In this document: positions 22,316 to 35,150 of the stretch, one piece after another
Layout: every line of letters begins with the position of its first letter
Numbering within the stretch: position 1 is the first letter of the stretch
Source: Odontocerum albicorne
Taxonomy: Eukaryota > Arthropoda > Insecta > Trichoptera > Odontoceridae
Assembly: GCA_949825065.1 (NCBI GenBank)
Contig: OX463865.1
Coordinates: forward strand, 20,197,115-20,261,114
Reading direction: 5' to 3'
DNA: 64,000 nucleotides
The notes under the pieces: model-generated
The model's database searches: none
What the model saw: the letters and a program-made list of their open reading frames with translations, nothing else
Told to the model about the DNA's origin: nothing
Position numbers and translations under genes: made by a program

Positions 22316-22892
22316 TTGAGGAAATGTAGGACGGTTCCTGTGACATTTGCAATGACACGTCTCAAAGGGATGGGGCAAAATAGTTTTTTTTTACAAATTG
22401 AATAGTTTTTTTATAAATCGATAAATTGTTTTTCTCTAAACTGACGTCTTAATTCCTAATTTTCATTATACTGACTTTCTAATGTATTGTATGATTTGTA
22501 TCTATATTTAAATAGGCCAAGATCCACTATGAATTAATACTAATTACGAACATTTAATTTTAGGTATAAAAAAATTGAAAATCCAATTATTGTATACCCC
22601 ATCCCTAGCCAATGCGGACTAACGCAGTGACTTTTGACAAACGTCACCAAATATTACTTGATTTTAACAAACTGCCACATTTTTGCTAATTTGTAACAAG
22701 ATGTATTAATTTGTCATTATTGTTATTTTCATGTGATGTATTTACTTAAATAACTTGCTATTTATTAGAATCGAGGCTTAAATTAAATTTGATAAAATAA
22801 TTAACATTACTGAACGTCGTTACAAGGTTGTATTGGGGCAAATTTGTGAACTGTCACAGGAACCGTGCTAGATTTTCTCAAGAATAAGTACA
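22316..22892. mobile_element. 0.54-kb MITE, copy 2, inverted relative to copy 1
   Basis: The ends read CTTGAGGAAATGTAGGACGG and, inverted, CTTGAGAAAATCTAGCACGG. The interior matches copy 1 over its length, including the segments around ACGTCACCAAATATTACTTG and TAGCCAATGCGGACTAACGC. It lies inside the larger TIR element at 21703-22940. Confidence 0.8.
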
Positions 22893-23109
22893 GTTTGACA
22901 ATGCTTTTGCAAAGCGAAACAGATCAATGACTTTTATGTAAGTTGTATAGAATTTTACATATTATTGTACATAGAATTTTTTCACATTTAAATCTTAGAC
23001 TGAAAATGAAGATTAGCTAAATTATTCAGTCCCAGCCTATTTCAAATAGGTGGCCTCTAACTCTTGGTATTTATTCGTATGTATTGTGAAATATTTAAAT
23101 CTTTTTGAG

Positions 23110-23235
23110 TTTCATTAAATTGTGACTGCCCTTCGAGCCGCGGAGTGCAGTTATGGATGGAGAGGAGTCTTCAGAGGCTATCATGGGAGTCACGATGCTC
23201 AGTCACTAGTTACACGACTGGATTATGATGAATTT
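23110..23235 (+). pseudogene. LINE 3' end fragment
   Basis: GGATGGAGAGGAGTCTTCAG to GCTCAGTCACTAGTTACACG closely matches 12350-12420, the end of the LINE at 11060. Confidence 0.6.
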
Positions 23236-23372
23236 GTGATATACTCTGCAAGTGACGGAGCTTGTTTATTAAAAATATTTATAACCAACCCATTGCATAC
23301 ATCCATTCATGACAATATTTTTATGAATGGGTATTTTACGTTTGAAAATATCTGACCTGTTTTTCACCCTTA

Positions 23373-23770
23373 TACAGAGTGTTCCGTAAGACGTGAATCA
23401 TACTTAGGGCGATGATAGATTGGGTCAAGACCTACCAGAATATCAAAACTTGAGGAGACCTACTATTACAAAAATGCATTTTAGGCATACTCACGTGGAG
23501 TATACCGGTTCGCCATGTTAATAATAGTTGCTCGTCACCACAGGATGCAAAAAGCCAAAGAGGAAGCTTTTATGATCACAAAAGACCAAATAGATAGGCA
23601 CAACAAAGTCCAGGAGAACGCCAAAATATTAAGGTAGGGATTTTACAAAAGTCCGAATAACTTAAAAACGGTAAGGTTTTTACTGGGATCAAGTTTTGAT
23701 ATTCTGGTAGGTCTTGACCCAATTATGATTGCCCTAAGTATGATTCACGACTTACGGGACACCCTGTACA
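23373..23770. mobile_element. MITE-like element with long inverted ends
   Basis: The left arm GTTCCGTAAGACGTGAATCA to AATATCAAAACTTGA and the right arm (inverted) GTCCCGTAAGTCGTGAATCA to the same sequence match over ~75 bases. Only the right half is found in the copies at 29000-29195 and 29860-29990. Confidence 0.65.
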
Positions 23771-24115
23771 GATGTAAGTATAAATACATAAATAAAAAGG
23801 TCCCGCGCCCAAACATTGCAACCACCTCCGCAATTTTCCAGGTTGACTCTGGATATGTAACATAGGTTTTCATAACTATTTAGTCACACTATTTTTCCCA
23901 CAAAAGGACAATTTATTAGCTTGTCTATGCTTTTTACCTGACCCAATTGGATCGTCAGTGAGCAGTTTAATTCCTTATCGATAAAATAATTAATTTAATT
24001 GTGGTAAGGGAATATAATATAGACATAAACTGTTGAAATCATAAGACACAGCAAGAATTAATCGTAAATAATTATAAATAAATACGAACCCCACTAATGC
24101 AGAGTTGAAGAGTTT
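23571..24115. repeat. dispersed copy of the 28737-30582 unit
   Basis: It shares GATAGGCACAACAAAGTCCA, GGTCCCGCGCCCAAACATTG and the stretch to CCCCACTAATGCA with the tandem units about 5 kb away. No coding frame. Confidence 0.8.
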
Positions 24116-24544
24116 ACACTCGGTCCTGATTTGTGAAAATTTGGATCAAATCACTGAAAAACAATATTTTAAGTAACTTGATTTTTTTATGATACATTAA
24201 TTCAACATTCTTTTATAATACATTAATTTAACATTCTTTTATAATACATTAATTCAACTTTCTTTTAAAATAAAAAACTGTAACATAGTAAGAAACCAAT
24301 AAAATATAACACCACGTTGTTTCTCAGTCACAAAAAGGGCAGAGGATAGAGCACCTACGTCAAATTTTCGAGTTTTCAAATTTCCTTCTTTCAAAATTCC
24401 ATTCACTCGGTCTAACAAAAATAATTTTAATATTTCAAAGAAATAAAAATACTTGAAAAATATTTTGTACACCTTTTTATCTCATTCTATGTTTTGTTTA
24501 TTGAATAATTTTTTTCCTATTGCAACTCTGTTCAATTACTCTTT

Positions 24545-25115
24545 CCACCATCTGAGAACATACATCTGAGACATATATCTAAGAACATACATCTGAGACA
24601 TACGTCTAAGAACATACATCTACGTCTAAGAACATACTTCTTAGACATACATCTGAGACATATGTCTAAGAACATAGATCTGAGACATATGTCTAAGAAC
24701 ATACATCTGAGAAATATGTCTATGAACATATATCTGAGACATATATATGTCTAAGAACATACTTCTGAAATATACATCTGAGACATGTCTAAGAACATAC
24801 ATCTGAGACACATGTCTAAGAACATACATCTGAGACATATGTCTAAGAACATACATCTGAGACATATGTCTAAGAACATAGATCTGAGACATATGTCTAA
24901 GAACATACATCTGAGACATATGTCTAAGAACATACATCTGAGACATATGTCTAAGAACATACATCTGAGACATATGTCTAAGAACATACTTCAAAGACAT
25001 ATGTCTGAGAACATACTTTTGAAACATGTCAGAAAACATACTACTGAGATATACATCTAAGAACATATAACATACATTAAAGTACATATATCTGAGACAT
25101 ACATCTAAGAACATA
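24545..25115. repeat. 27-bp tandem array, ~20 copies, palindromic core
   Basis: Unit AACATACATCTGAGACATAT-GTCTAAG with the dyad GACATATGTC. Because 27 is a multiple of 3, frames stay open on both strands (repeats of MFLDICLRC or SKNIHLRHM), but no gene is supported. Confidence 0.93.
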
Positions 25116-25694
25116 CTTCAAAAAAATGTCCGATAACATACATATAGTAAAAAAATGAAGATATAATAGTATTCTTGTAATTGTAAGTCGGAAATGAGAA
25201 AATTGACTTCAACCATCAACGCAAAGTACTCGAAACAATAAAGTTTCATCGAGTGTTAACCGAAATGATTTATTTTAATTTGTTACGAGTATTATTGACT
25301 TAAGCGATTACTATTTATACGAGATATATGAATTCTCTTACGAATCGTACAAATTACGGACAAAAATATCTACCGCCTTATCAATAGATATGTCGTCATC
25401 TTTGGTGTTTTATTTCTTATTCAATCGTTATATTTTGTAAAAGGAAAAATATTTCAAAAATCTATCTAAATTCTCTCTGTATTTATTTACTTTTGCGCAA
25501 ACTTATAATCTAAAGTACCACATAATTTTATATTAAACTAAATAAATATATAATTAAAAATTTGATACATTCTACAGAAATTACTTTGTACAGAATTATT
25601 GACATTTTCCACTCTATGAAAGCATTTTCAATATACAATGCTTTCATATTTTCAAATATGAAAGCATTGTCATTTTGTATCTACTTAAAAATAA
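25116..25694. other. unique AT-rich sequence between two tandem arrays
   Basis: Nothing coding is seen. A small direct repeat AATATGAAAGCATTG occurs near 25630-25670. Confidence 0.45.
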
Positions 25695-25935
25695 TTTCAT
25701 ATGAACTGAGTACGGTACGGTTTTAATGTTTAAAAATAATTTCATATGAATTGAGTACAGTACGGTTTCAATGTTTAAAAATAATTTCATATGAACTGAG
25801 TACAGTACGGTTTCAATGTTTAAAAATAATTTTATTTGAAATGAATATTGTTTGGACATTTGAAAAATACACGCATTTGAACTGAACATTAATGTTTGAA
25901 AAATAATTTCATTTGAACTGAATACGGTTTTATTA
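25695..25935. repeat. ~45-bp tandem repeat, ~5 copies
   Basis: Unit TTTAAAAATAATTTCATATG-AACTGAGTACAGTACGG, decaying toward 25930. Confidence 0.85.
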
Positions 25936-26149
25936 TTACTTAATGTAAAAAAAATATGATTTTAATGTTACAAAACAAACTATTATAGTCCAATCTTATA
26001 TTTTTCTACGCACGGCTAAAATCTCTTAATGTATTTTTGCTTATAAAACAATTGCAAAATCTTCAATAATCTTAACATACGGTGCGCACTTTAATTGTAT
26101 TGTGTTATGCTTTCGTTGTATACAGTACAACTTGGTAGATTTATCGGCG

Positions 26150-26310
26150 TCCTTTACAACCAATCAGATAGATGCTAAAAAGATCTAAAGTGAAAACCAG
26201 GCTGGAAACCTTTTTAAAACATCTGGACCACCAACAGGAATCAAATTGCAGCCACCAGGTCCTTGAGCATTAGTTCTGATGTTCCGGGGTCATAAGAGTC
26301 TCCATGGGGC
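26150..26310 (-). mobile_element. degenerate SINE-like copy
   Basis: AACCAGGCTGGAAACC and a decayed head (ATCAAATTGCAGCCACCAGG) follow the layout of family 1 at 5493. A similar, also decayed, copy is at 27935-28035 (GGAATCGAATCTGCCCCG). Confidence 0.4.
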
Positions 26311-26880
26311 GCCCAACTGTGCGTTTTATTTTGATTTTTCTGTCATATCATTTATAGCTAAATTAATATATTTTTTAATATCTAACATGCTTTTTTAACA
26401 CTGTACATGTCGAGGTATATTCATTGCCAAACAACTGGAGCTCTCTGATAAGATGCCTTGACCTACTTGGAAAGCACTGAACAGAAACCAAGTAGGGTTT
26501 CTTGAACGAAAGTAGCATTGAATGTGATGATGGGGATATACAGAACTCACAACACGTGTTATTTTGTCCGAATATTGGGACTACATGCTCTAGGCAGGAT
26601 TTCATAGATGCGAATGATAGGACAGTCTGTTGCTTTCTACTGGAAACATGTGGAATAATTGATGGAAATTAATGAACTAGAGAGAAAAAGATAGCAAAGT
26701 AAAACCAGTCATAGACTAGCTGAAAATCAAACACATGATATCAGGATGTTCAATAAGTATGCTAACTTAACTACAGTGCCAACATAATTCATAATCGCAC
26801 TATCAAAGAATTTAAAATCCTTTCTGTAACTCATCAACTAAAAAGAATTGCTTAAGTTGTTTTTTTGTCTTATATTCCTA

Positions 26881-27541
26881 GGGCGCCCGCGCACTAGGCA
26901 GCCTGGCTGCGGCAGCCAATCTGACCTATGGCCGCTCATTGGAGCATGCGCACTAGACAGCCAAGAATTCCTGGCCGCAGCAGCCATTGGAACGTGTACG
27001 CTCGCACGGCAGCCAGAGCGAGACAAGGCAAATGTACATGGCTGCCTCAAGTCTCCGCACACTTGTCGTAGCAGCCAGACGTATTTTGCGTTCCTAAATG
27101 AAATTCGCAATGACTTTCGTGATATTATTAAAAGTAAACGTAACATTTTTGTTTCGTGTACGCACCTCAAAGTAATTGCCAATTTATCTTCTGGAGTTAT
27201 ACAAGCTCGCATACGACTATTAATATCCATAATTGTTTTTTTTTTATATTTTCCAATATGTAGATCAAATCAAATTATTGCACTGACATTCTTGTATAGT
27301 TAAAACAATGATCCGAGTAGTTTCGAAGATCCTTAATATAATGTTGAAATAAGCCCTTTGAGTGCCGCTCCAGAAGTAAAGGACGGATCCAATGCCTTCT
27401 TTTTGCTTTGCGTTTCTTACGAGACAAAAGGTAAACAATAACATCTTCCACTTCCATCTCGCTCGACTCAACGGTCAACCGTCGGCTGGCTGCTCAACAT
27501 CTCGGCTGCCGCAGCCAGGCTGCCTAGTGCGCAGGCGCCTT
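26881..27541 (-). mobile_element. PIF/Harbinger element with ~36-bp TIRs
   Basis: The left end GGGCGCCCGCGCACTAGG and right end (inverted) AGGCGCCTGCGCACTAGG continue into GCAGCCTGGCTGCGGC. Flanks CTA and TTA fit a 3-bp TWA duplication with one change. It encloses a truncated HARBI1-like reading frame on the minus strand. Confidence 0.75.
27060..27478 (-). pseudogene. HARBI1-like transposase, N-terminal fragment
   Basis: The minus strand at 27478-27275 encodes SRKKRKAKRRHWIRPLLLER and FQHYIKDLRNYSDHCFNYTR then MS, the typical start of Harbinger nucleases. About 27215-27060 continues with ACITPEDKLAITLRC, another conserved Harbinger segment, after a frame break. The catalytic DDE part is missing. 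Confidence 0.72.
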
Positions 27542-28128
27542 TAATCCTAACATTCATGGTTTTAAATAAAAACATTACTTTTTCAACTTACGCATGTGTG
27601 ACAACCCTAACTCGCCTTTTCCAATTTTACATTTCTTTGTGGAAAATCAACAGTTATGCGCTATCCTTCTTGATCGGGTATGATTGTCAGCCATCCTATG
27701 GATTGAAAACATTTGTACATGTGTTGTTCCATTGTGTGCATGCTGTCGCATTTCAGCAAGCACACATTCTTTACAGATCAAAAATAAGTTCCGATGGTAA
27801 GAAGGTTAAATTTTCAAGACGATCAGCAAATTTAATCTGTTACGACCTTTTGTTCGGCATTATACGAGTATAGCGTTACTTTTTGTTATAAGAATTTATA
27901 AGTAGTATATAAGTTACAGAAAAACATAAATCTAGAAGTAAAACCAGTCTGAAAGTGATTCCACCAGAAAAACCAGGAATCGAATCTGCCCCGCTTGCTT
28001 AGCGTGAATGCTGTTAGACCATAACCGCTAATATGAACAATGCATTTACTCTTTTCAGAAGTTCAGTTAAAAAAAGACCGGGGTGACCTAAAAAAGATGT
28101 ACGAGGATGACCTTAAGTCCAGTCTTAA

Positions 28129-28411
28129 CCTGTACACCGCATTAAAAATCAAATTCCACGAATCCTGTGCACGGCACAATTTCGGCGTTTTTTAATTTCT
28201 AAGTTTAAACGCGTATTTTCTTTAGAACCAGTGATATTTGATTACACCACCAAGTAAACATGACATTCGAGTAATTTTCTGATAATAAATAATAGTCATT
28301 ACTCTTAAGGAGACTCATTGAATAAAGGAGATAAACTAAACATTACGTAAAATACACAAAGGAATGCTATAGATCAGATCACAGGCGTTTGTGCTTCCCG
28401 CGAGGAACACG
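28129..28411 (+). mobile_element. TTAA-flanked MITE family 3, short copy
   Basis: TTAA at 28125-28128 and 28412-28415; ends CCTGTACACCGC and GCGAGGAACACG. It matches the outer parts of the copy at 55498-56113 and lacks its middle, so it is a deletion derivative. Confidence 0.75.
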
Positions 28412-28736
28412 TTAAACTGTGCGATAAGCATACTCAGAATCAAGAGCAAGACCAGTGTGGAGATGCACCATGACTGCAAGGATGGCATTTTTTGATACTG
28501 CGAGACATGACTGTAAAAAAAAAACCGCGCAAAGTGTAAAATGAAAGAATTTAATCTATGGTAGTTATTGGGTTAGGATTGCAGTCTCGGCATAGTACTG
28601 CTACCTACTTCTACAGTGAAAAATTCAGTCTGGAACAATTCAAGGGATCTACACTTAAACCATTTTCACAACTTCTTAAGCCAAGAGATATGGCATCTTC
28701 TTCTGTCTTGTTTGCCATTTATTTTCCCCCTGGATA

Positions 28737-30582
28737 GTCAGTTGTGTTATATACTGCATCTTTTGTTCTTGATGTAATCGAGAGACTGCAACTTGTTGTT
28801 CCCGGTCCTTATACATATAAGCGCTTTTCGGTTCTTATATATACGAGCAAGAACTTCCACACAATTTGTCCCAAGGATTCTTGATACCTTCTGTTCTATA
28901 GCATAGATATCTAAACTCAATGGACGGCAATAAATCGCCAGGTTGTATCGAATACAATGAAAGTGGAATACAATACCAGGTCATTATGATCACAAAAAAA
29001 GACCAAATAGATAGGCACAACAAAATCCAGGAGAACGCCAAAATATTAAGGTAGGGATTTTACGCAATTTTACAAAAGTCCGAATAACTTAAAAACGGTA
29101 AGGTTTTTACTGAGGTCAAGTTTTGATATTCTGGTAGGTCTTGACCCAATTATGATTGCCCAAAGTATGATTCACGACTTACGGCACATCCTGTATAGAT
29201 GTAAGTATAAATACTTGAATAAAAAGGTCCCGCGCCCAAATATTGCAACCAGCTCCGCAATTTTCCAGGTTGACTCTGGATATGTAACATAGGTTTTCAT
29301 AATCATTTAGTCACACTATTTTTCCCACAAAAGGACAATTTATTAGCTTGTCTATGCTTTTTACCTGACCCAATTGGATCGTCAGTGAGCAGTTTTATTC
29401 CTTATCGATAAAATAATTAATTTAATCGTGGAAAGGGAATATAATATAGACATAAACTGTCGAAATCATAAGACACAGCAAGAATTAATCGTAAATAATT
29501 ATAAATAAATGCGAACCCCACTAATGCATGATGATTAGTTGTGTTATATACTGCATCTTTTGTTCTTGATGTAATCGAGAGACTAAAACTTGTTGTTCCC
29601 GGTCTTTACACATACAAGCGCTTTTCGGTTCTATATATACGACCAAGCACTTCTACACGATTTGTCGCAAGGATTCTTGATACCTTCTGTTCTATAGCAT
29701 AGATATCTAAACTCAATGGACGGCAATAAATCGCTAGGTTGTATCGAATACCATGAAAGTGGAATACAATACCAGGTCATTATGATCACAAAAAAAGACC
29801 AAATAGATAGGCACATCAAAATCCAGGAGAACGCCAAAATATTAACTTCACGCCAAAATATTAAGGTAGGGATTTTACGAAATTTTACAGTCTGAATAAC
29901 TTAAAAACGGTAACATTTTTACTGAGGTCAAGTTTTGATATTCTGGTAGGTCTTGACCCAATTATGATTCACAACTTACGGCACATCCTGTATAGATTTA
30001 AGTATAAATACTTGAATAAAAAGGTCCCGCGCCCAAATATTGCAACCAGCTCCGCAATTTTCCAGGTTGACTCTGGATATGTAACATAGGTTTTTATAAC
30101 TATTTAGTCACACTATTTTTCCCACAAAAGGACAATTTATTGGCTTGTCTATGCTTTTTACCTGACTCAATTGGATCGTCAGTGAGCAGTTTTATTCCTT
30201 ATCGATAAAATAATTGATTTAATCGTGGAAAGGGAATATAATATAGACATAAACTGTCGAAATCATAAGACACAGCAAGAATTAATAGTAAATAATTATA
30301 AATACTCGTAAATGCAAACCCCACTAATGCATGATGATCAATTGTGTTACATACTGCATCTTTTGTTCTTGATGCAATCGAGAGACTGCAACTTGTTGTT
30401 CCCGCTCCTTATACATACAAGCGCTTTTCCGTTCTTATATATACGACCAAGCACTTCCACACAATTTGTCCCAAGGATTCTTGATACCTTCTGTTCTATA
30501 GCATAGATATCTAAACTCAATGGACGGCAATAAATCGCCAGGTTGTATCGAATACAATGAAAGTGGAATACAATACAATATT
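28737..30582. repeat. ~0.8-kb segment present 2.3 times in tandem
   Basis: GTGTTATATACTGCATC starts at about 28743, 29538 and (with one change) 30343. The first two units are full (about 795-805 bp); the third stops after ~245 bases. Each holds the right half of the 23373 element and a SINE-tail piece (GGCAATAAATCGCCAGGTTG). The block 23570-24105 is a diverged dispersed copy of the unit's middle. Confidence 0.85.
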
Positions 30583-30689
30583 TTCAACACAATCTCTTAT
30601 TATATTTAAAACCATTTGAGTCACTGGAAAAGATTTCTAATATTAAATGTCTTAAATGAAAAAAAAACACCTTTGTTTGTGTAAAACAT

Positions 30690-31290
30690 ACATACCATCA
30701 TGCTGTTTCCCTGTCGGGGTAGGCGGAGAGGAAAGAGCGCCATACTTTCCTATCGCCACACACACCTTTCATTTCTTTTACATCAATACACATTCTCATA
30801 CAACTTCTACGATAACTTTGACTTTTTAGATTTACTTATTTCAAAATATTCTCTTGAGCTAAACTCGCTTTCATAATGCATTCCTTACATTTGCACTGTA
30901 TATTTATTTTATTAGTCTTTTTCTTCATTCATTCATTCTACATGGCCAAACCATTTCAAAGTGCTCTTCCTCTAACTTAATCACATCAGCCTCAAGTTCG
31001 CATTCATCCCTAATCACTTCATTCCGTATTCTGTCATACATTGTCACCACATGTATTCTTCTCAGTGCACGCATTTCTACAATATTTAGTCTTTATCCAT
31101 GCTTACGTTTCACTTCCATACATCAAAGTTGATACTAGAAAACTGCTGTGGAATATCATCTTAGCAGACTTTGATACAGTCCGGTTTTAGTATATATGTT
31201 TTAGTGCCCCAGTGACCTTGTTTCCTACCGATATCTCTGATAATTTTTCAATCATCTTAGCAAAATACTACCTAAATAGCAGAATTCCTT
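30690..31290 (-). pseudogene. LINE family A, longest relic
   Basis: From the tail ACATACCATCATGCTGTTTC at 30690 through TCAGCCTCAAGTTCGCATTC to ACTACCTAAATAG at 31275. It provides the uninterrupted site for solo LTR copy 2. Internally deleted and frameshifted. Confidence 0.75.
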
Positions 31291-31299
31291 AACTTATTT

Positions 31300-31450
31300 T
31301 AATGTTTCATTCAATCCATATATCGCCATTGCCTACCCATATATTGTCATTATCCACCCATATAATACCATTTCTCACACATATATCGCAATTGCCTACC
31401 CATATATCGCAATTATTCACCTATATATTGCCATCACCCCCACCCACATA
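31300..31450. repeat. ~23-bp degenerate tandem repeat
   Basis: CCCATATATCGCAATTGCCT-type units, about six, diverged. Confidence 0.65.
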
Positions 31451-31908
31451 TCCTTTCACACTGTGTAAAATTAAATTAAATGAAAAGAACAAAAATAAAT
31501 GAACGGTAATGTGTTTTATTGTAATCTCAAGATAATTCAATTTATACAAAATAATATTTACAATCAGTATTAATTAAATTAATATACAACGACTAACAAT
31601 ATTTATATATAAAAAAAAAATGTAAAAAAAATAAATAATTACAGCATTTGTTTTAAATATAAGCGGTTTATATTAAATTAGATTGTGATGGAAAAAAAAA
31701 CAAATTTCATATAAATCAGTTCATAGAGTTATAATAATAAATTTTATTAATATTGGGTTGTCTATTATCACTCGATTTGAGGTGACGCTCCATCGGCTAT
31801 ATTGATTTCGATAAAGCTTTATTTTAAATAGTATATTAGCTATTTAAGTAGCAGAGATACACGAAGTGAACCGTGTCCTATTTATTACTCAGTTGGCAAA
31901 TATGCTAT

Positions 31909-32208
31909 AAGAAGCCTGGGTGTTACAGACATCAACAGCAAGATGGGAGGAGAGGCGATTGAGATGGTATAGGCACGTTGGACGCAGAGCACACGATCAC
32001 ATTGTGAACCAGGCAATCTCCATGGATCTTCCTCGAATAACAATCAGAGGAAGATCAAAGAATTCATGGATGGTGCAAAAAGATAACCTGATGCAGAGGC
32101 ACGGCCTGGGGGACGTAGTACGGGACAGAAGAGCATACAACCTGAGGACGAGGAGAGCTGACCCCAACAGTCTTCGCAGACAATGAGTTGGGATGGAGCC
32201 AGGGAGAG
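31909..32208 (+). mobile_element. RTE-like LINE, 5'-truncated, 18-bp TSD
   Basis: Flanked by AGTTGGCAAATATGCTAT at 31891-31908 and 32209-32226. The reading frame (with one frameshift) gives GVTDINSK, ERRLRWYRHVGRRAHDHIV, AISMDLPRITIRGRSKNSW and RRADPNSLRRQ, the C terminus of an RTE/craniofacial-type reverse transcriptase. It ends in a short GA tail. Confidence 0.9.
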
Positions 32209-32229
32209 AGTTGGCAAATATGCTATTAG

Positions 32230-32785
32230 CTCAGTGTGGAGCATACCTGTCCATGCAAAGCAGATAGATATTGCATTGAGACAGTGATATATTCAAACTG
32301 GGTTTATTGGAACGTTTTCAGGGGTTTTGCAATTTTTTTATAAAAATTTAGAAAGCTTTTACTCAATATAAATAAAAAATTGAAACACTTTCAATTTTTA
32401 AGTATATTTGAATAAACATAAATTCCTAATGTTTAAAATCTAGAAAAAATTAAGGTATAATAAATTTTTTGTTATTTGAAAAATCAATACGACGTACGAA
32501 ATGAAAAAATGAGCCGGCATTCGGCCCTCGTTCGATTGTTCCTCTTTTTCATTTACGACACGTTTCATAGATGTCACAAATGTGATGAAATAGGGAATAT
32601 TTCGTAGCGACTTGTCTTCACAGTTTCTGTATTACCGACTCTGGATATGCCTGCATTCAAGTAACTATATTACGACATACGGCCTCTTAAGAAATAATAA
32701 TTGAAGTATAGGGTTCATAAGCATATTTGAAGTTTGAAGACCACTCCATTGAATGATAGATATAGCCTAATTACCGGATGTCTCA
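32230..32785. other. no feature recognised
   Basis: AT-rich, no long frame and no visible repeat partner. Confidence 0.45.
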
Positions 32786-32789
32786 GACC

Positions 32790-33405
32790 AACCCCAATAA
32801 AAAAGGTTTACATAGTTGCAGGGATACCTCCTCCAGATATTATGCAGCAATATTGGACGCAAGAGTGAGAACCACAGACAACTTGGAGATCCCAAACATT
32901 TTATGTACGATCAAATACCAATAGCCAAGACTAAGGTCACACAAGCAGTTTTATATAACTATCCCAGACCCCCTCGACGGCTTTCCGGAATGTTAGTGTG
33001 TCGATTTCTGAAAAAATAAGAACTGAAAGCTTACGGACATGAATACAGTCGTCGAAGTGACACCACTTACCTTGGACCGTACGGACCAACCATGTTGGTA
33101 GATTAAAAAAGAATCTCCTCAGACGGAGAATTGGTGTCGACGATCCGCCATCCAACGTTATCCCTGGCTTTTTCTAGTGCCTTCTTACTGAGGATGCTTC
33201 TCATTAGAGAGTGGAATATCTCTTGGATTGGGTATCCCCTATTTTGTTTGCTTGGGAGTAATTTCATAAATCTGAACAGTCATGGTTTGAATGTACCAGA
33301 TAATTATCTGAGACAACGCACCCATAGACTATTCTATCAACCTATATGTAGAACTAACCCACCTGCATTTAGAAATGCCGGTAGGTACAACAATCACACT
33401 TTTTA
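32790..33405 (+). pseudogene. decayed LINE-like relics
   Basis: Scattered frames: AGIPPPDIMQQYW near 32820, GRLKKNLLRRRIGVDDPPS near 33090, and LNVPDNYLRQRTHRLFY near 33280. The last is a LINE C terminus; the others are weaker. Confidence 0.4.
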
Positions 33406-33884
33406 ACCGTGTGTGCGTCCTCAGATATACATCTTTTACGTGTCGATCAACTCCTTCGGGAAAAAGCTCATTAATTTATTATAAATCCTGTAAATGATTT
33501 CATTTTTAATGTTATTCAAACATTTATTTGAATAAATAATGTCTTGAAATAATGAATTGTTTTATACTTGTTATTATATTTATCGTATGAATTAGGGAAA
33601 CCTGTATTGTGTAAAGATTTTAAAATAAAATAAATAAACGATTCATCTTTAAACCAATAGTATAGTTAATGTTCAACCCATAAAGAAATCAATATATCTG
33701 ATGAAGTGTCACATCCCTAGTTAAACTATCATAGACAATAATTATTTATTTTATTGTAATTCCTAATTACACAAAAATAAAATGTACTCCATCTCTCTCA
33801 TTTTTACTTCATATTATACATCTTACTCCTCTGATATTTCACAATCCATGATAAAAATATCTATTTCCAATTCATACTTTAACG

Positions 33885-34494
<610 letters not shown>

Positions 34495-34774
34495 TTGCGT
34501 AACTTTTGTCATTTTTTTTAATTATACTTTTTGTTAATTCATATCTCAAATTACTGTATCAATATCGTATATTATCTATATATATTTTGTAACTCGTTAC
34601 CTATTCGATTTCGCACGATACACAACTCGTAAACTTATGAATGACATTCGTTCAACGACGATTCAATATTTAAAAATTTTGATTTATCGTTTCGGAACCA
34701 TTAAACGAACACGAACAAAATCCGTCAGCGACAAACGATTCCGTAACTCTTTTAACTTAACAAAATAACGTAAC

Positions 34775-34830
34775 TTTATTATTTTTTTTTTCATAGATAG
34801 CAACATCGCTGTTTCTCAAAGTTCTTTATT
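34775..34830 (-). terminator. candidate poly(A) signals of hppy
   Basis: Two AATAAA hexamers occur on the minus strand, at 34825-34830 and 34775-34780. They lie about 230 and 280 bases past the hppy stop, in non-repeat sequence upstream of the AT microsatellite. Either could end the transcript. Confidence 0.4.
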
Positions 34831-35056
34831 AAACTTTAGTTGTTTAAAACTAAACTACAAACGGTTCTCAAAATGGTTACTTTTTCCTATCTAAACGACG
34901 ACGCGCCATTTTGATACAATATTATGTAAACTAATATATTAAGATGCAATAAAGTGACGGAATAAGCTAAATGGGTAGCTCCTTCTTCTAAACCATTCTA
35001 CACGTATTGAGCAATTTGAATTAACGGCAACCGAAGCTTTCGCTTTGAACTAGAGT

Positions 35057-35150
35057 TTAATACGAAGCCTCGTGACCGGCCAAAATGTAGAGATCATTGC
35101 CGTCTTCGAGTGTACCCGTTCGGAGATTGTGTGACTCCAGTGCGACCACT
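35057..35150 (-). CDS. hppy: hppy last coding exon, C terminus LYILAGHEASY
   Basis: The acceptor is a long T run plus TTTCAG. The exon supplies one base, 30 codons and TAA (residues 792-822): VVALESHNLRTGTLEDGND, then LYILAGHEASY and stop. The C terminus LYILAGHE.SY is the invariant end of MAP4K3 and MAP4K5, so this is the true 3' coding end. Lower coordinates should hold the 3' UTR. Confidence 0.96.

Larger units (their letters stand above)
21703..22940. mobile_element. TIR element holding a 113-bp array and a nested MITE
   Basis: ~50-bp ends: AAAGTGACAGGCCTGTTAGA..GCATCGTCAAACTGTACTTA at left, and the inverted counterpart ending about 22940. An isolated copy of the same end lies at 203-262. 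The inside is the array 21790-22305 and the MITE 22316-22892. Confidence 0.65.

Noticed and set aside
24641..25114. 157-residue frame with MFLDICLRC-type repeats
   Set aside because: Product of a 27-bp array whose length is divisible by three; no evidence of a gene.
13548..25115. CRISPR-like arrays of short repeats
   Set aside because: The repeats are contiguous minisatellites without unique spacers, in a eukaryotic genome with introns.
26848..27303. 151-residue plus-strand frame as a host gene
   Set aside because: It lies within the Harbinger element opposite the HARBI1-like frame and starts in the terminal repeat.
27556..27873. 105-residue frame as a small gene
   Set aside because: No recognised similarity, composition like surrounding AT-rich DNA, no supporting signals.
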